Below are positions 34,548 through 42,429 of a stretch of 64,000 nucleotides of DNA, piece by piece (position 1 is the stretch's first letter; every line of letters begins with the position of its first letter). The translations under genes were made by a program, and so were the position numbers. The notes beneath the pieces were generated by a model that was not told the DNA's origin, did not search any database, and saw only the letters and a program-made list of their open reading frames with translations. The DNA is taken from the NCBI RefSeq assembly GCF_900167535.1, contig NZ_FUYE01000017.1:1-64000 (forward strand), written 5' to 3'. The stretch is from Prosthecobacter debontii (GTDB taxonomy: Bacteria; Verrucomicrobiota; Verrucomicrobiia; Verrucomicrobiales; Verrucomicrobiaceae).

Positions 34548-35210
34548 ATGACTTCGGCCATCATCGTCGCCGCCGGCAGCAGCCGGCGTATGGGATTCAA
34601 TAAGCTCCTGGCTCCGCTCGCGGGGATGCCCGTGCTTCGGCGCACGTTAGGCCAGTTTCAGGCCTGTGATGAGATTGGCGAGATCATTGTGGTGGCGGGA
34701 GATGAAGTCGCCTTAGCGATCCAAGACTGGCGTGACAGTTTACCCAAACTCAATGCCGTCGTGGAGGGCGGGGCAGAGAGGCATTTTTCGGTCTGGAAGG
34801 GGATTCAAGCCTGCTCGGGTGAAGCTGAAGTGATCGCCGTGCATGATGGTGCCCGCCCTTTGATCAGCCCTGCGCAGATCAGCCGTTGCATCCAGGCGGC
34901 CCATGAAAAGGCTGCGGTGGCCTGTGCTCGGCCCATGACGGAGACGATCAAGCGCGTGGATGTGGAGGGGCACATCACGGAGTCTCTGGACCGCAACGGT
35001 GTCTGGGTGATGGAGACGCCGCAGGTCTTCCGCAAGGAACTGCTCACGCACGCCTATGAAACGGTGCTGCGAGATGGAGCGCTGGTCACGGACGAGGTGT
35101 CCGCTGTGCAGCACATCGGGCAGGGGGTGTCTGTCGTGGAAAACACCACCCCCAACCCGAAGATTACTTTCCCCGCTGACTTGACTCTGGCGGAGCGGTT
35201 TCTGGATTGA
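34548..35210 (+). CDS. ispD: 2-C-methyl-D-erythritol 4-phosphate cytidylyltransferase
   Basis: Third enzyme of the MEP isoprenoid pathway, making CDP-ME from MEP and CTP. The CTP-binding loop IVAAGSSRRMGFNK starts at residue 5, followed by VHDGARP, ACARPMTETIKR and a C-terminal VTDEVSAVQ motif. The start at 34548 gives a family-typical N-terminus of 220 residues; an overlapping ATG at 34500 would add 16 residues and couple translation to the upstream peptidase gene. It converges with the oxidoreductase gene, 4 bases away. Confidence 0.95.
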   Translation: MTSAIIVAAGSSRRMGFNKLLAPLAGMPVLRRTLGQFQACDEIGEIIVVAGDEVALAIQDWRDSLPKLNAVVEGGAERHFSVWKGIQACSGEAEVIAVHDGARPLISPAQISRCIQAAHEKAAVACARPMTETIKRVDVEGHITESLDRNGVWVMETPQVFRKELLTHAYETVLRDGALVTDEVSAVQHIGQGVSVVENTTPNPKITFPADLTLAERFLD

Positions 35211-35214
35211 TGAA

Positions 35215-36552
35215 TCAGATCTCTGTGCCTGGGCGATACTTGCGCTTCACAAAGGCATTGGCGGCCTCGCTATTGGAGATTTTCAGCGCCGGGGCATCCC
35301 AGTGCAGTTCTTCATTCGGGAAGATGCTTCCAAGACATCCGAGCAGCACAGCCTCGGTCAGAGGGCCGGCGTAGTCGAAGTTGGCGGAAGGTTTCTCGGA
35401 ACCGCCTTTGAGGCAGCAGTCAATGAAATCCGCCCAGTGATCCCGTGGCTCCAGTTTAGGGTATTTGAAGCCGGTAAACTTGTCTCTCGGATAGAGCATG
35501 GGGGTGCTGCCATGAGGTGAGAGCAGGACGCCCTCGGTGCCGATGTAAATGCTGCCTTGGCCGGGGAATTTAGCTGGATCGGCAAGCGCCATCACCTCAG
35601 CAGGGGGACGAGCGTTGCCATCATACCAAGTGACTTTAACGGTATCCCCTTCGGTGCGGGAGGTGCCTTTGAAGGTGTATTCCACGATGGCATCAATGGC
35701 CCAGTTCGTGTCATTGAGCGGCGCGGGACCATGTGATTTGACGGCGATGGGGGCTGCAAGATCGAGGGAGCGGAACCAGCCGCTGAACATGTGGCAGCCC
35801 ATGTCACCGAGCGTGCCGGTGCCGAAGTCGCGACGCTTACGCCAGTTACTCGGGTGGTAATAACCCGCGATGTAAGGGCGGTCGCTGGCGGTGCCTAACC
35901 ACTTTGGCCAATCCAACTCAGCCGGGATGGGATCGGTCTTTTGGGGGACGGGTTCCATGTCTCCCCAGAACTTGTTGGAGAAGGTGTGCACCTCCTTCAC
36001 TTTCCCAATGGTGCCTTGATGGATGATGGCCACGGCTAAACGCTCGGTGAAGGAAGAGGAGACCTGAATGCCCATTTGAGTCATGACGCCGGTTTCACGG
36101 GCTTTGAGCATGAGCTGACGGCACTCGTAGAGATTCTGGGCCAGAGGTTTCTGGCCATACACATGCTTGCCCAGTTCCATGGCTTTCAGGCCGATGGGGC
36201 CATGCATGTGGTCGGGGGTGGAGACGTTGACGGAGTCAATGTTACCCGCCTCTTTTTCCAGCAGTTCCTCCCAGTGCTGATAGCACTTCACGTGCGGCCA
36301 CTTTTCCTTCACGCGGGCGAAGTTTCGGGTATCCACATCGCAAACAGCGGTCAGCTCCCACATGGGGTGATTGGACATGGCGTTCATGTCACTCCAAGAC
36401 ATACCAGCGGCACCGAATGCGGCGTGTCTTAACTTGCCGTTAGGTGAGGCGGCCCGTAAACCGGAAGTCACGAACGGGGCTGCGAAGAACGTTCCGGCTG
36501 CTTGAGTGAGGAAACGACGCCGAGTCTGGGTGGAGGTGGATGGCGGTTGCAT
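35215..36552 (-). CDS. Tat-exported Gfo/Idh/MocA-family oxidoreductase
   Basis: A 445-residue protein with a twin-arginine signal (RRRFLTQAAGTFFAAP, residues 11-26). A Rossmann fold follows (KLRHAAFGAAGMSW), then the family lysine motif as GQKPLAQNLYE instead of the common EKP, and VSTPDHMHGPIGLKAME. Homologues act on NAD(P)-linked sugars, and exported versions are abundant in planctomycetes and verrucomicrobia, often in glycan use. The classical GxGxxG is imperfect, and the Q in place of the E is a minor deviation. Substrate unknown. Confidence 0.9.
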   Translation of the reverse strand: MQPPSTSTQTRRRFLTQAAGTFFAAPFVTSGLRAASPNGKLRHAAFGAAGMSWSDMNAMSNHPMWELTAVCDVDTRNFARVKEKWPHVKCYQHWEELLEKEAGNIDSVNVSTPDHMHGPIGLKAMELGKHVYGQKPLAQNLYECRQLMLKARETGVMTQMGIQVSSSFTERLAVAIIHQGTIGKVKEVHTFSNKFWGDMEPVPQKTDPIPAELDWPKWLGTASDRPYIAGYYHPSNWRKRRDFGTGTLGDMGCHMFSGWFRSLDLAAPIAVKSHGPAPLNDTNWAIDAIVEYTFKGTSRTEGDTVKVTWYDGNARPPAEVMALADPAKFPGQGSIYIGTEGVLLSPHGSTPMLYPRDKFTGFKYPKLEPRDHWADFIDCCLKGGSEKPSANFDYAGPLTEAVLLGCLGSIFPNEELHWDAPALKISNSEAANAFVKRKYRPGTEI

Positions 36553-36600
36553 GGTGAAGAAGACCTTACGTAACGGTTTGGAGGGATCTTAGGGGCAAAA

Positions 36601-36632
36601 GAAAACCGGATCTCTTGGGGAGATCCGGTTTG
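36601..36632 (-). terminator. rho-independent terminator after PTPDL protein gene
   Basis: A perfect 12-bp stem (AAACCGGATCTC at 36603-36614 and GAGATCCGGTTT at 36620-36631) with a 5-base loop. On the minus strand it is followed by TTTTCTTTT. It lies 22 bases beyond the stop of the 36654-38189 gene. Confidence 0.88.
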
Positions 36633-36653
36633 GTCAGAGACGATGGAGTGAGC

Positions 36654-38189
36654 TTACTCAGCCTTCTTCTTTTTGAAGGCTAAGAAGCCGAACAGAACGA
36701 GCAAAGCCCCCATACCGATCATGATGAAGGTCTGCACGCTGGTGCCTTCTTCCGCTGGTGGCACATAAGCCTGGGCAGGTGCTGGGGCTGGATAGGGAGC
36801 CTGGGCTGCGGGCTGCTGCATGTTCGGAGGATTCACCGCTGGAGCCGGCGCTGTGACGGGGCGAACCGCCTGTGGAGCGACGCCAGGCTGTGGTGCAACG
36901 CCAGGAGCGCCTGGGGCAGGGGCAACGGTGGTGCCCGGAGCCGCGGCCATGCCAGCCGCTGGTGCAGCGGCGGCAGGTTGAGCGGTCCCGTTGGCCTCTG
37001 CTAGGATTTGAGCCACACGATCATCGACGGTTGTTGTTCCTGCGCCTCCTAATGCTGAAGATCCACTGGTGGCAATCTGACCTGCCGCGTTTTTACGCAT
37101 GATTTCACCATACAGAGCCAACAGTTTGGCTTTCTGATCGGCAACGATGTCACGGTATTCGTTTACAGTGCCGAAAGCTTGGATGCGATTGAATGCCGCT
37201 GCACCAGCTTGGTAATCACCCTCGCCAATCTTACGATAGACGGCGACGAAGGCTTCGTTGCGGGCTTTAATATCTTCGAGATTTAAAGCTCTTAACCGAG
37301 CGCTTTCCGCAGTGACCTGTTTTTGGGCTGACATGATCCCTTGAGAATCGTATTTGTAAGGCTCCATCCAGCGGACGCCGTTCTTTCGTTGAGCGTCGTA
37401 GTCGGCACGCCATCTGATTTTTTCGGCATCGATGGCGGCCTTTGTCCGGCGCTTCTCGTCCTCTTCGAGTTTAGCGAGGTCTTCCGTCTGCCGCTTGAGA
37501 AGGGCGGGTTGTTCGCCTGCCATTTTGGTATAATAGGCTTCCAGCTTATCCAAACAGATCAATGCGTCTGCGATGACTGCAGTATAATAGGAAGAAGCAA
37601 TGTAGCTGGGGCGATTTTTGATGAAACGATCATACACACGCAATGCTGCTTCCCACTCGCCACGCGCCATTTCTTCCTGCATCTCTTTATGCAGCTTGAA
37701 AGCTTCAACGTTGTATTGCTCACCCTTGGCTTCTGTCGCAGTTAACCAGCGCCCTTCGAGCTTGATCTCGCCGTTCGAAACACGCTTTTTCTCCTCCTGG
37801 AGGGTTTCGATCATCTTGTCCACTTCCTCAGCTTCCGGGGTGCCTGGATACTTGTTAACAAAGGGACGCAGACGATCTTGAATCAGCTGCTCGTATCTAT
37901 CGGCTGGAAAAAGGTCTGGGGTGGGAAGGAGTTTTTTGAGCTCGATTAACTCCAGCTCTTGAGGAGTCTGTTTGATGATCTCCTGGATGTCGGTGCGGGG
38001 GAAATCTTTTTCGTCCCAAATTTTCGGGGTCAGGCGGTATCTCATCCGCACGGCCGCAGGATTCTCGCTCAGAATGTTACCTTCCAATTTGCTGCCGTTT
38101 TTGAGGATCAAGATATCGGCGTGGAGAAAGGACGTGCCGCTAAGGAACGCCAGCAAAGGCAGAGCGATGCGGGATCGGCTAAGTTTCAT
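36654..38189 (-). CDS. PTPDL-motif secreted protein with C-terminal membrane anchor
   Basis: A 511-residue protein with a signal peptide (MKLSRSRIALPLLAFLSGTSFLHA), an N-terminal ILKNGSKLEGNILSE segment resembling a small SH3-like domain, and the motif KLLPTPDLF near residue 87 that names a verrucomicrobial family (as recalled). Residues 90-350 are long helices. Residues 385-480 are Pro/Ala/Gly-rich, and the C-terminus is one helix (TFIMIGMGALLVLFGFLAF) followed by KKKKAE. Function is unknown; the architecture suggests an extended periplasmic protein held in the inner membrane. It has its own terminator. Confidence 0.82.
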   Translation of the reverse strand: MKLSRSRIALPLLAFLSGTSFLHADILILKNGSKLEGNILSENPAAVRMRYRLTPKIWDEKDFPRTDIQEIIKQTPQELELIELKKLLPTPDLFPADRYEQLIQDRLRPFVNKYPGTPEAEEVDKMIETLQEEKKRVSNGEIKLEGRWLTATEAKGEQYNVEAFKLHKEMQEEMARGEWEAALRVYDRFIKNRPSYIASSYYTAVIADALICLDKLEAYYTKMAGEQPALLKRQTEDLAKLEEDEKRRTKAAIDAEKIRWRADYDAQRKNGVRWMEPYKYDSQGIMSAQKQVTAESARLRALNLEDIKARNEAFVAVYRKIGEGDYQAGAAAFNRIQAFGTVNEYRDIVADQKAKLLALYGEIMRKNAAGQIATSGSSALGGAGTTTVDDRVAQILAEANGTAQPAAAAPAAGMAAAPGTTVAPAPGAPGVAPQPGVAPQAVRPVTAPAPAVNPPNMQQPAAQAPYPAPAPAQAYVPPAEEGTSVQTFIMIGMGALLVLFGFLAFKKKKAE

Positions 38190-38227
38190 GGCTGAGGATT
38201 TAGAATAAGGAAGGAGTTATGATGAAA

Positions 38228-38244
38228 GGCAGGAAATCCCTGCC
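38228..38244. other. short hairpin downstream of DapA-like gene
   Basis: GGCAGG-AAATC-CCTGCC stem-loop in the 118-base gap between the PTPDL gene start and the DapA-like gene stop. On the minus strand it is followed by TTTCATCAT, too few T to be a convincing terminator. Nothing else is seen in this gap. Confidence 0.35.
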
Positions 38245-38307
38245 GAATTAGCGAATTAAATCTGGATTCCTTTCGGGAGTAAAGATTGAATCCACCTGTT
38301 TTGTCGC

Positions 38308-39327
38308 TCAGCGCAGCCATTCATCCCGATACTGGTCGATGAAATCGTCATCATGGAGGTGCGGATAAGAAGCGTAAACGCGGTCGATTTGCTCTTTTTG
38401 TCCCGGGCTGAGTCCTTCCTGAGGATCCAGACACCAGATGCCTTCCAGCAGGCCTTGGCGGCGGAGCACCTCGTGCAGTCCTGCAATACAGCCTCGGAAT
38501 CCATGGACGGCATCGAAGAAGGCGGCGTTGGTATCAGTGACCTGGGTTCCGAGCCGAAGGAGATCCGGACTTGCAGGTTCCCTCTGGCAGCGCTGAAGCA
38601 ACTCCACCGCCTTTCTCGTCCAGACCGACCAATGACCTAATAAACCACCGATGATTCGACGTGTGCCACCACCCACTTCGAAGGGCGTGATCAAATCAGC
38701 CACGATATTATCGTCATTGCCTGTGTAGAGAGCAATGTCGGAGCGGCCTACTTCCGTCACTGCCCGGATAACATCCAGGGTTTGATATCGGTTAAAGGGA
38801 GCGATTTTAATGGCGACGACGTTTTCGATTTCGGCAAACCGCTGCCAAAAAGCATGTGAAAGCGTGCGGCCTCCGACACTGGGCTGAAGGTAAAACCCGA
38901 TGATGGGGATAACCTCGGAGACGGCCTGGCAATGCGCGATGAGTTTCTCCTCCGAGGCATGTGCGAGAGCCCCCAGACTGAGAAGACCGGCATCGTATCG
39001 GTATTCCAGGAGGAGGGCTGCCTCTCTTGTCGCCTGAGGTGTGTCACCACAGATCCCCGCGATGCGGGCCAGGGGACGAGACACACGATCCATTTCCTCG
39101 GCGGCGAGGGCCAAGACGGGGCTGAAAAGACCGACACCAGGATCACGAATGGCAAACTGTGTGGTGTGGACACCGACAGCAAGGCCGCCTACCCCTGCCG
39201 CCACATAGTAGCGAGTCAAGGCACGCTGGCGTCGCTCATCCAAGCGCCGTTGTGCATTGAGGGCCAGCGGATGGGCGGGGATGCACAGACCTTGATGCAG
39301 GAGGGCGCGGATTTTAGAAGTGTCCAT
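38308..39327 (-). CDS. dihydrodipicolinate synthase/N-acetylneuraminate lyase family protein
   Basis: A (beta/alpha)8 aldolase-type protein of 339 residues (start 39327; 39339 is also possible). The Schiff-base Lys is in NVVAIKIAPF and the partner Tyr in IIGFYLQP. A GVHTTQF motif takes the place of the GTTGE phosphate loop of true DapA, so it probably acts on another alpha-keto acid or sugar acid. It overlaps the epimerase gene by 14 bases, which implies translational coupling and a shared sugar pathway. The exact reaction is unknown. Confidence 0.88.
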   Translation of the reverse strand: MDTSKIRALLHQGLCIPAHPLALNAQRRLDERRQRALTRYYVAAGVGGLAVGVHTTQFAIRDPGVGLFSPVLALAAEEMDRVSRPLARIAGICGDTPQATREAALLLEYRYDAGLLSLGALAHASEEKLIAHCQAVSEVIPIIGFYLQPSVGGRTLSHAFWQRFAEIENVVAIKIAPFNRYQTLDVIRAVTEVGRSDIALYTGNDDNIVADLITPFEVGGGTRRIIGGLLGHWSVWTRKAVELLQRCQREPASPDLLRLGTQVTDTNAAFFDAVHGFRGCIAGLHEVLRRQGLLEGIWCLDPQEGLSPGQKEQIDRVYASYPHLHDDDFIDQYRDEWLR

Positions 39328-40342
39328 CGCGGGTTTCAAAATGAGTGGGTTTGCCGAGAGAGACGCCGCCGTGAACCACCCATTGGGCGGTGGCTTCGAT
39401 CATCTCATCCAAGGAGGTCTCGGGCGTGCCAAACCAATCGTAGGAGCGTTGGGCATTGAAAAGCCAGGCGGTGCCACTTTCCTTGCCGATGATCTGAGGA
39501 GCCTTTCCCATCCGTGCGCCGAGTTTTTCGGCCAGCTCTCGGATCGAAACGCGCTCCAGGCCGGTGACGTTTAAAATCGCGGGCGGAGAACTCATGCGAT
39601 TGAGGCACTGGATGGCCCGGGCATTGGCGTCCCGCTGCCAAATGACGTTGGCGTAGCCCATCGTCACATCGACAGGCTCATCTCGAAGGATTTTCTGTGC
39701 TACGTCATGAATGACTCCATATCTCAGATCGATGGCATAGCTCAGCCTGAACATGAGGATGGGGGTATTGTTTTGGAGCGCGTAGTGAGTGAAAATGCGC
39801 TCACGCCCCACGCATGAGTTGGCGTAATCCCCGGGAGGCCCCAGCCGATCGGTTTCCTGAGAACCTCCGCTCTCAATCGTCGTGAGGGGATACACGCAGC
39901 CGGTGGAGAAGACGACGATCCGTGAACGAGCATAACGCTCGGCGACCAGGGCGGGCACCAGGGTATTCATGACCCAGGTGAGCTCGGGGTGATCGTCCGT
40001 GCCGAATTTCTGCCCCGCCATGAAGATGATGTTGGCGGCATCGGGGAGGGCTTGGAGTGCGGCACGGTCCAGCAGGTCACAGGCGAGGGTGTTGATGCCG
40101 TGCTGGCCTAGGTTTTCTCGAGCTGAGGCTGAAGAGAAGCGGGAAACGGCATGCACCGCCCGGTGAGGGTGACCCATTTGATCTAATCCTCGCCGGATCA
40201 TCCTGGCGAGCGTGGGGCCCATTTTTCCACCTGCACCCAGGACCATGAAATCCCCCTCCAACTCACGCAGAGTGTCTATAACTCCCGGCGTGGGGGTGCT
40301 CAGATGGTCTTCCAGTTCAGCCTCGGTCAGCAGTGGTTTCAT
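39314..40342 (-). CDS. NAD-dependent epimerase/dehydratase (extended SDR) lacking the usual catalytic Lys
   Basis: A 342-residue protein with an N-terminal NAD loop (FMVLGAGGKMG), ACDLLDRAAL, a Ser/Thr segment (VVFSTGCVYP) and the position of the catalytic YxxxK occupied by Tyr173-Ala-Asn-Ser-Cys177. Loss of the Lys is unusual and could mean a changed mechanism or a binding-only role. The gene is upstream of and overlaps the DapA-like gene. The two probably form a two-gene sugar-acid catabolism operon. Confidence 0.87.
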   Translation of the reverse strand: MKPLLTEAELEDHLSTPTPGVIDTLRELEGDFMVLGAGGKMGPTLARMIRRGLDQMGHPHRAVHAVSRFSSASARENLGQHGINTLACDLLDRAALQALPDAANIIFMAGQKFGTDDHPELTWVMNTLVPALVAERYARSRIVVFSTGCVYPLTTIESGGSQETDRLGPPGDYANSCVGRERIFTHYALQNNTPILMFRLSYAIDLRYGVIHDVAQKILRDEPVDVTMGYANVIWQRDANARAIQCLNRMSSPPAILNVTGLERVSIRELAEKLGARMGKAPQIIGKESGTAWLFNAQRSYDWFGTPETSLDEMIEATAQWVVHGGVSLGKPTHFETRDGHF

Positions 40343-40471
40343 GGTCGGCCGGTATCCATATCACGGCCCACTCGTGAAATGTGCATTCTTTTGTCACGAC
40401 AATGCAGCGAAAAAAAGTGAGATTACTTCTTGCCAGGTCAGCGCCAGATTTGGTAACTCTTCTCAGACCGC

Positions 40472-40891
40472 ATGAAAAATCGCATCGCTCTCACTCTCCT
40501 TTCTGCCCTCACGCTCTGCGGCGTTGCTTTCGCAGATATTCAGTCCCCGCCGGGACACCACTACAATTGGAGCCGCAAGCTCAGCCGTGGGATGAGCAAT
40601 ATCCTTCTGGGGTGGACGGAGCCCTTCAGCGTGTGGCGTTACACGGTGGAGTCTGACGGTGCCAATGCCGCTTTCACCGATGCTTTCGTCGAGGGTATCA
40701 AGCGTTTCACGGTGCGCGCTGGCTACGGCGTTTACGAAGTCGCCACCTTCCCGCTCCCAACTTGGAAGCTCACCTATCGTCCGCCCTACTATCGTAAGGC
40801 TCAGATTGATCCATGGTGGGGTTACACCGAGTTCACCCCAGAAATGGGCTTCTCGTCCATGTATGATCACAGCCGCACCCAAGGCTGGTAA
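40472..40891 (+). CDS. exosortase-associated TIGR04073-type secreted protein
   Basis: A 139-residue protein with a signal peptide (MKNRIALTLLSALTLCGVAFA). The pattern KLSRGMSNILLGWTEPF, then GYGVYEVATFPLPTW, matches the family TIGR04073 (exosortase system-associated protein), which is common in verrucomicrobia that encode exosortase/PEP-CTERM systems. Function unknown; it is probably periplasmic or outer membrane-associated. No exosortase gene is in this window. It is divergent from the epimerase gene and followed by a good terminator. Confidence 0.85.
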   Translation: MKNRIALTLLSALTLCGVAFADIQSPPGHHYNWSRKLSRGMSNILLGWTEPFSVWRYTVESDGANAAFTDAFVEGIKRFTVRAGYGVYEVATFPLPTWKLTYRPPYYRKAQIDPWWGYTEFTPEMGFSSMYDHSRTQGW

Positions 40892-40919
40892 TTTGACCTC
40901 GAATTTCCTTTGAAGATTC

Positions 40920-40949
40920 AGGCGCAGATCGAAAGGTCTGCGCCTTTTT
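40920..40949 (+). terminator. rho-independent terminator after TIGR04073-type gene
   Basis: GGCGCAGA (40921-40928) pairs with TCTGCGCC (40937-40944), followed by TTTTTG. It lies about 30 bases after the stop codon and separates this gene from the converging flippase gene. Confidence 0.88.
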
Positions 40950-41001
40950 GTTGGTCCTAAGTTGTGACGGTGAGCCTTCAACTCCTGGGATAAGTTTACC
41001 T

Positions 41002-42414
41002 TCAGGCCTGCACCGATTTTAATTTCACTCGTATCTGCCGCAGAACATACGAGCAGACCACCAGGGCGGAGATCATGTGGACGAGCACTGTGGATAGCGC
41101 GATGCCCGACGCCCCCATCCGTTGCATCAGCAGCCAATTGAGACCTGCATTGCTGAAGAGGCCGAGCACGGAAATCCAGATGATGAACTGCGTTGCCTGC
41201 ATGGCCACGACCACGCGTGAGGCGAGGCTGCTGACGATGAAAAAGGGAATCTGAAGCGCCGCATAACGCAGCACCTCCGCCACTCGCTCCGTGTCCGATG
41301 CCGTGAAGGAGCCTCGCTCAAAAAGCAGACTGACGATCCAGGGAGCCAACCCGTCTAGGAGCAGGGTGGCAGGCAAGGCTAGAGCCAGAATCAGACCTGC
41401 GCTTCTCAGCAGCAGCTTACGTAATCCGAGCCAATCTTGATGAGCCACCTTGTCCGCAAAATAGGGGAATAAAACATCGCAGGAAGGGGAGACGGTGACG
41501 GCGAGAATGATCCCGCACAGTTTCTCCGTGTAACCGAGCACCGCCACACTGCCTGGAGACAGCCATGCCGCCATGGTTTGATCCACCACCACGGTGCTGC
41601 TGAAGATACCACCGGCGAAGAGGAAGTGCGTCGTGTTGCGTGCGATGTGCCGCAGCTTGGGCTCCCAGAGTCGCAGGCAGCTCTGCCAAAAGTGCGTTTG
41701 CTTCGGCATCGCACGTAGCATGACGATGCTGAGGATTGATAGGTGAAGGATGGCCCCGATGACCGTGCCTTGGACCAGAGTGTCAACGGTGGAGCCTTCG
41801 GCCCCATGAATGAGCAGCATCCCGATGATGGTGAAAGGAATCACCATCGGGGAGCTACTGGCAGCGATGAAGTGTTTATCCGCACGCAGCCACGCACTGA
41901 GTTGGTAGCTCATGCCAAAGCAGACCATGAAGGGGAGGAGATGCCGCATCAGGTGCACCGCCAGGGCCTGCTTCTCATCATTAAAGCCTCGGGTGGCCCA
42001 GTTGATGAAGGATGGCGCGATCAAGTAACACACCCCGGCGAGCATCAGCAGGGAGATGAAATGCAGACCGGTGCTCTGGACCCCGAGCCGGAGAGCCCGA
42101 TGTCGGCCTTTTTGGTGAGCGATCTGGGTGTAGGTGGGAAGAAAAGCTTCCGGGAGTCCGCCTCCCGCCAAGGCCGCCAAAAATGAAAGCAGCCCGAAGG
42201 CCACTAGGAAGGCATCCAGGGAATCTCCCGTGCCGAAGTGGTGCGCCACAGTGGCGTCTTTGATGAAGGATACCCCCTTGGACACCATCGTCAGCACCGC
42301 CACGAGCATGAAGCCGGACACGATGCGCGAGCCGACTCCCAGACGAAAGAGTTTCCGAGTATGGTCGAGCAGTTGGGAGAGCTGATGTCGCAAGCTCTCC
42401 ACCATAATCCTCAT
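41002..42414 (-). CDS. MurJ/MviN-family lipid flippase
   Basis: A 470-residue polytopic membrane protein (about 12-14 helices) of the MOP superfamily. The N-terminal SKGVSFIKDATVAHHFGTGDSLDAFLVAF (key residues: SK, G, A, FG, D-DAF) and GGGLPEAFLPTY are close to MurJ (canonical A-x-x-FG-x-x-x-x-x-D-A-F and FVPVF). MurJ flips lipid II across the inner membrane. Whether this is the essential MurJ or a paralogue for another polyprenyl-linked glycan cannot be told from the sequence. It follows the OmpA gene with a 15-base gap. Confidence 0.87.
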   Translation of the reverse strand: MRIMVESLRHQLSQLLDHTRKLFRLGVGSRIVSGFMLVAVLTMVSKGVSFIKDATVAHHFGTGDSLDAFLVAFGLLSFLAALAGGGLPEAFLPTYTQIAHQKGRHRALRLGVQSTGLHFISLLMLAGVCYLIAPSFINWATRGFNDEKQALAVHLMRHLLPFMVCFGMSYQLSAWLRADKHFIAASSSPMVIPFTIIGMLLIHGAEGSTVDTLVQGTVIGAILHLSILSIVMLRAMPKQTHFWQSCLRLWEPKLRHIARNTTHFLFAGGIFSSTVVVDQTMAAWLSPGSVAVLGYTEKLCGIILAVTVSPSCDVLFPYFADKVAHQDWLGLRKLLLRSAGLILALALPATLLLDGLAPWIVSLLFERGSFTASDTERVAEVLRYAALQIPFFIVSSLASRVVVAMQATQFIIWISVLGLFSNAGLNWLLMQRMGASGIALSTVLVHMISALVVCSYVLRQIRVKLKSVQA

Positions 42415-42429
42415 AAGGTCTGGCGGATA

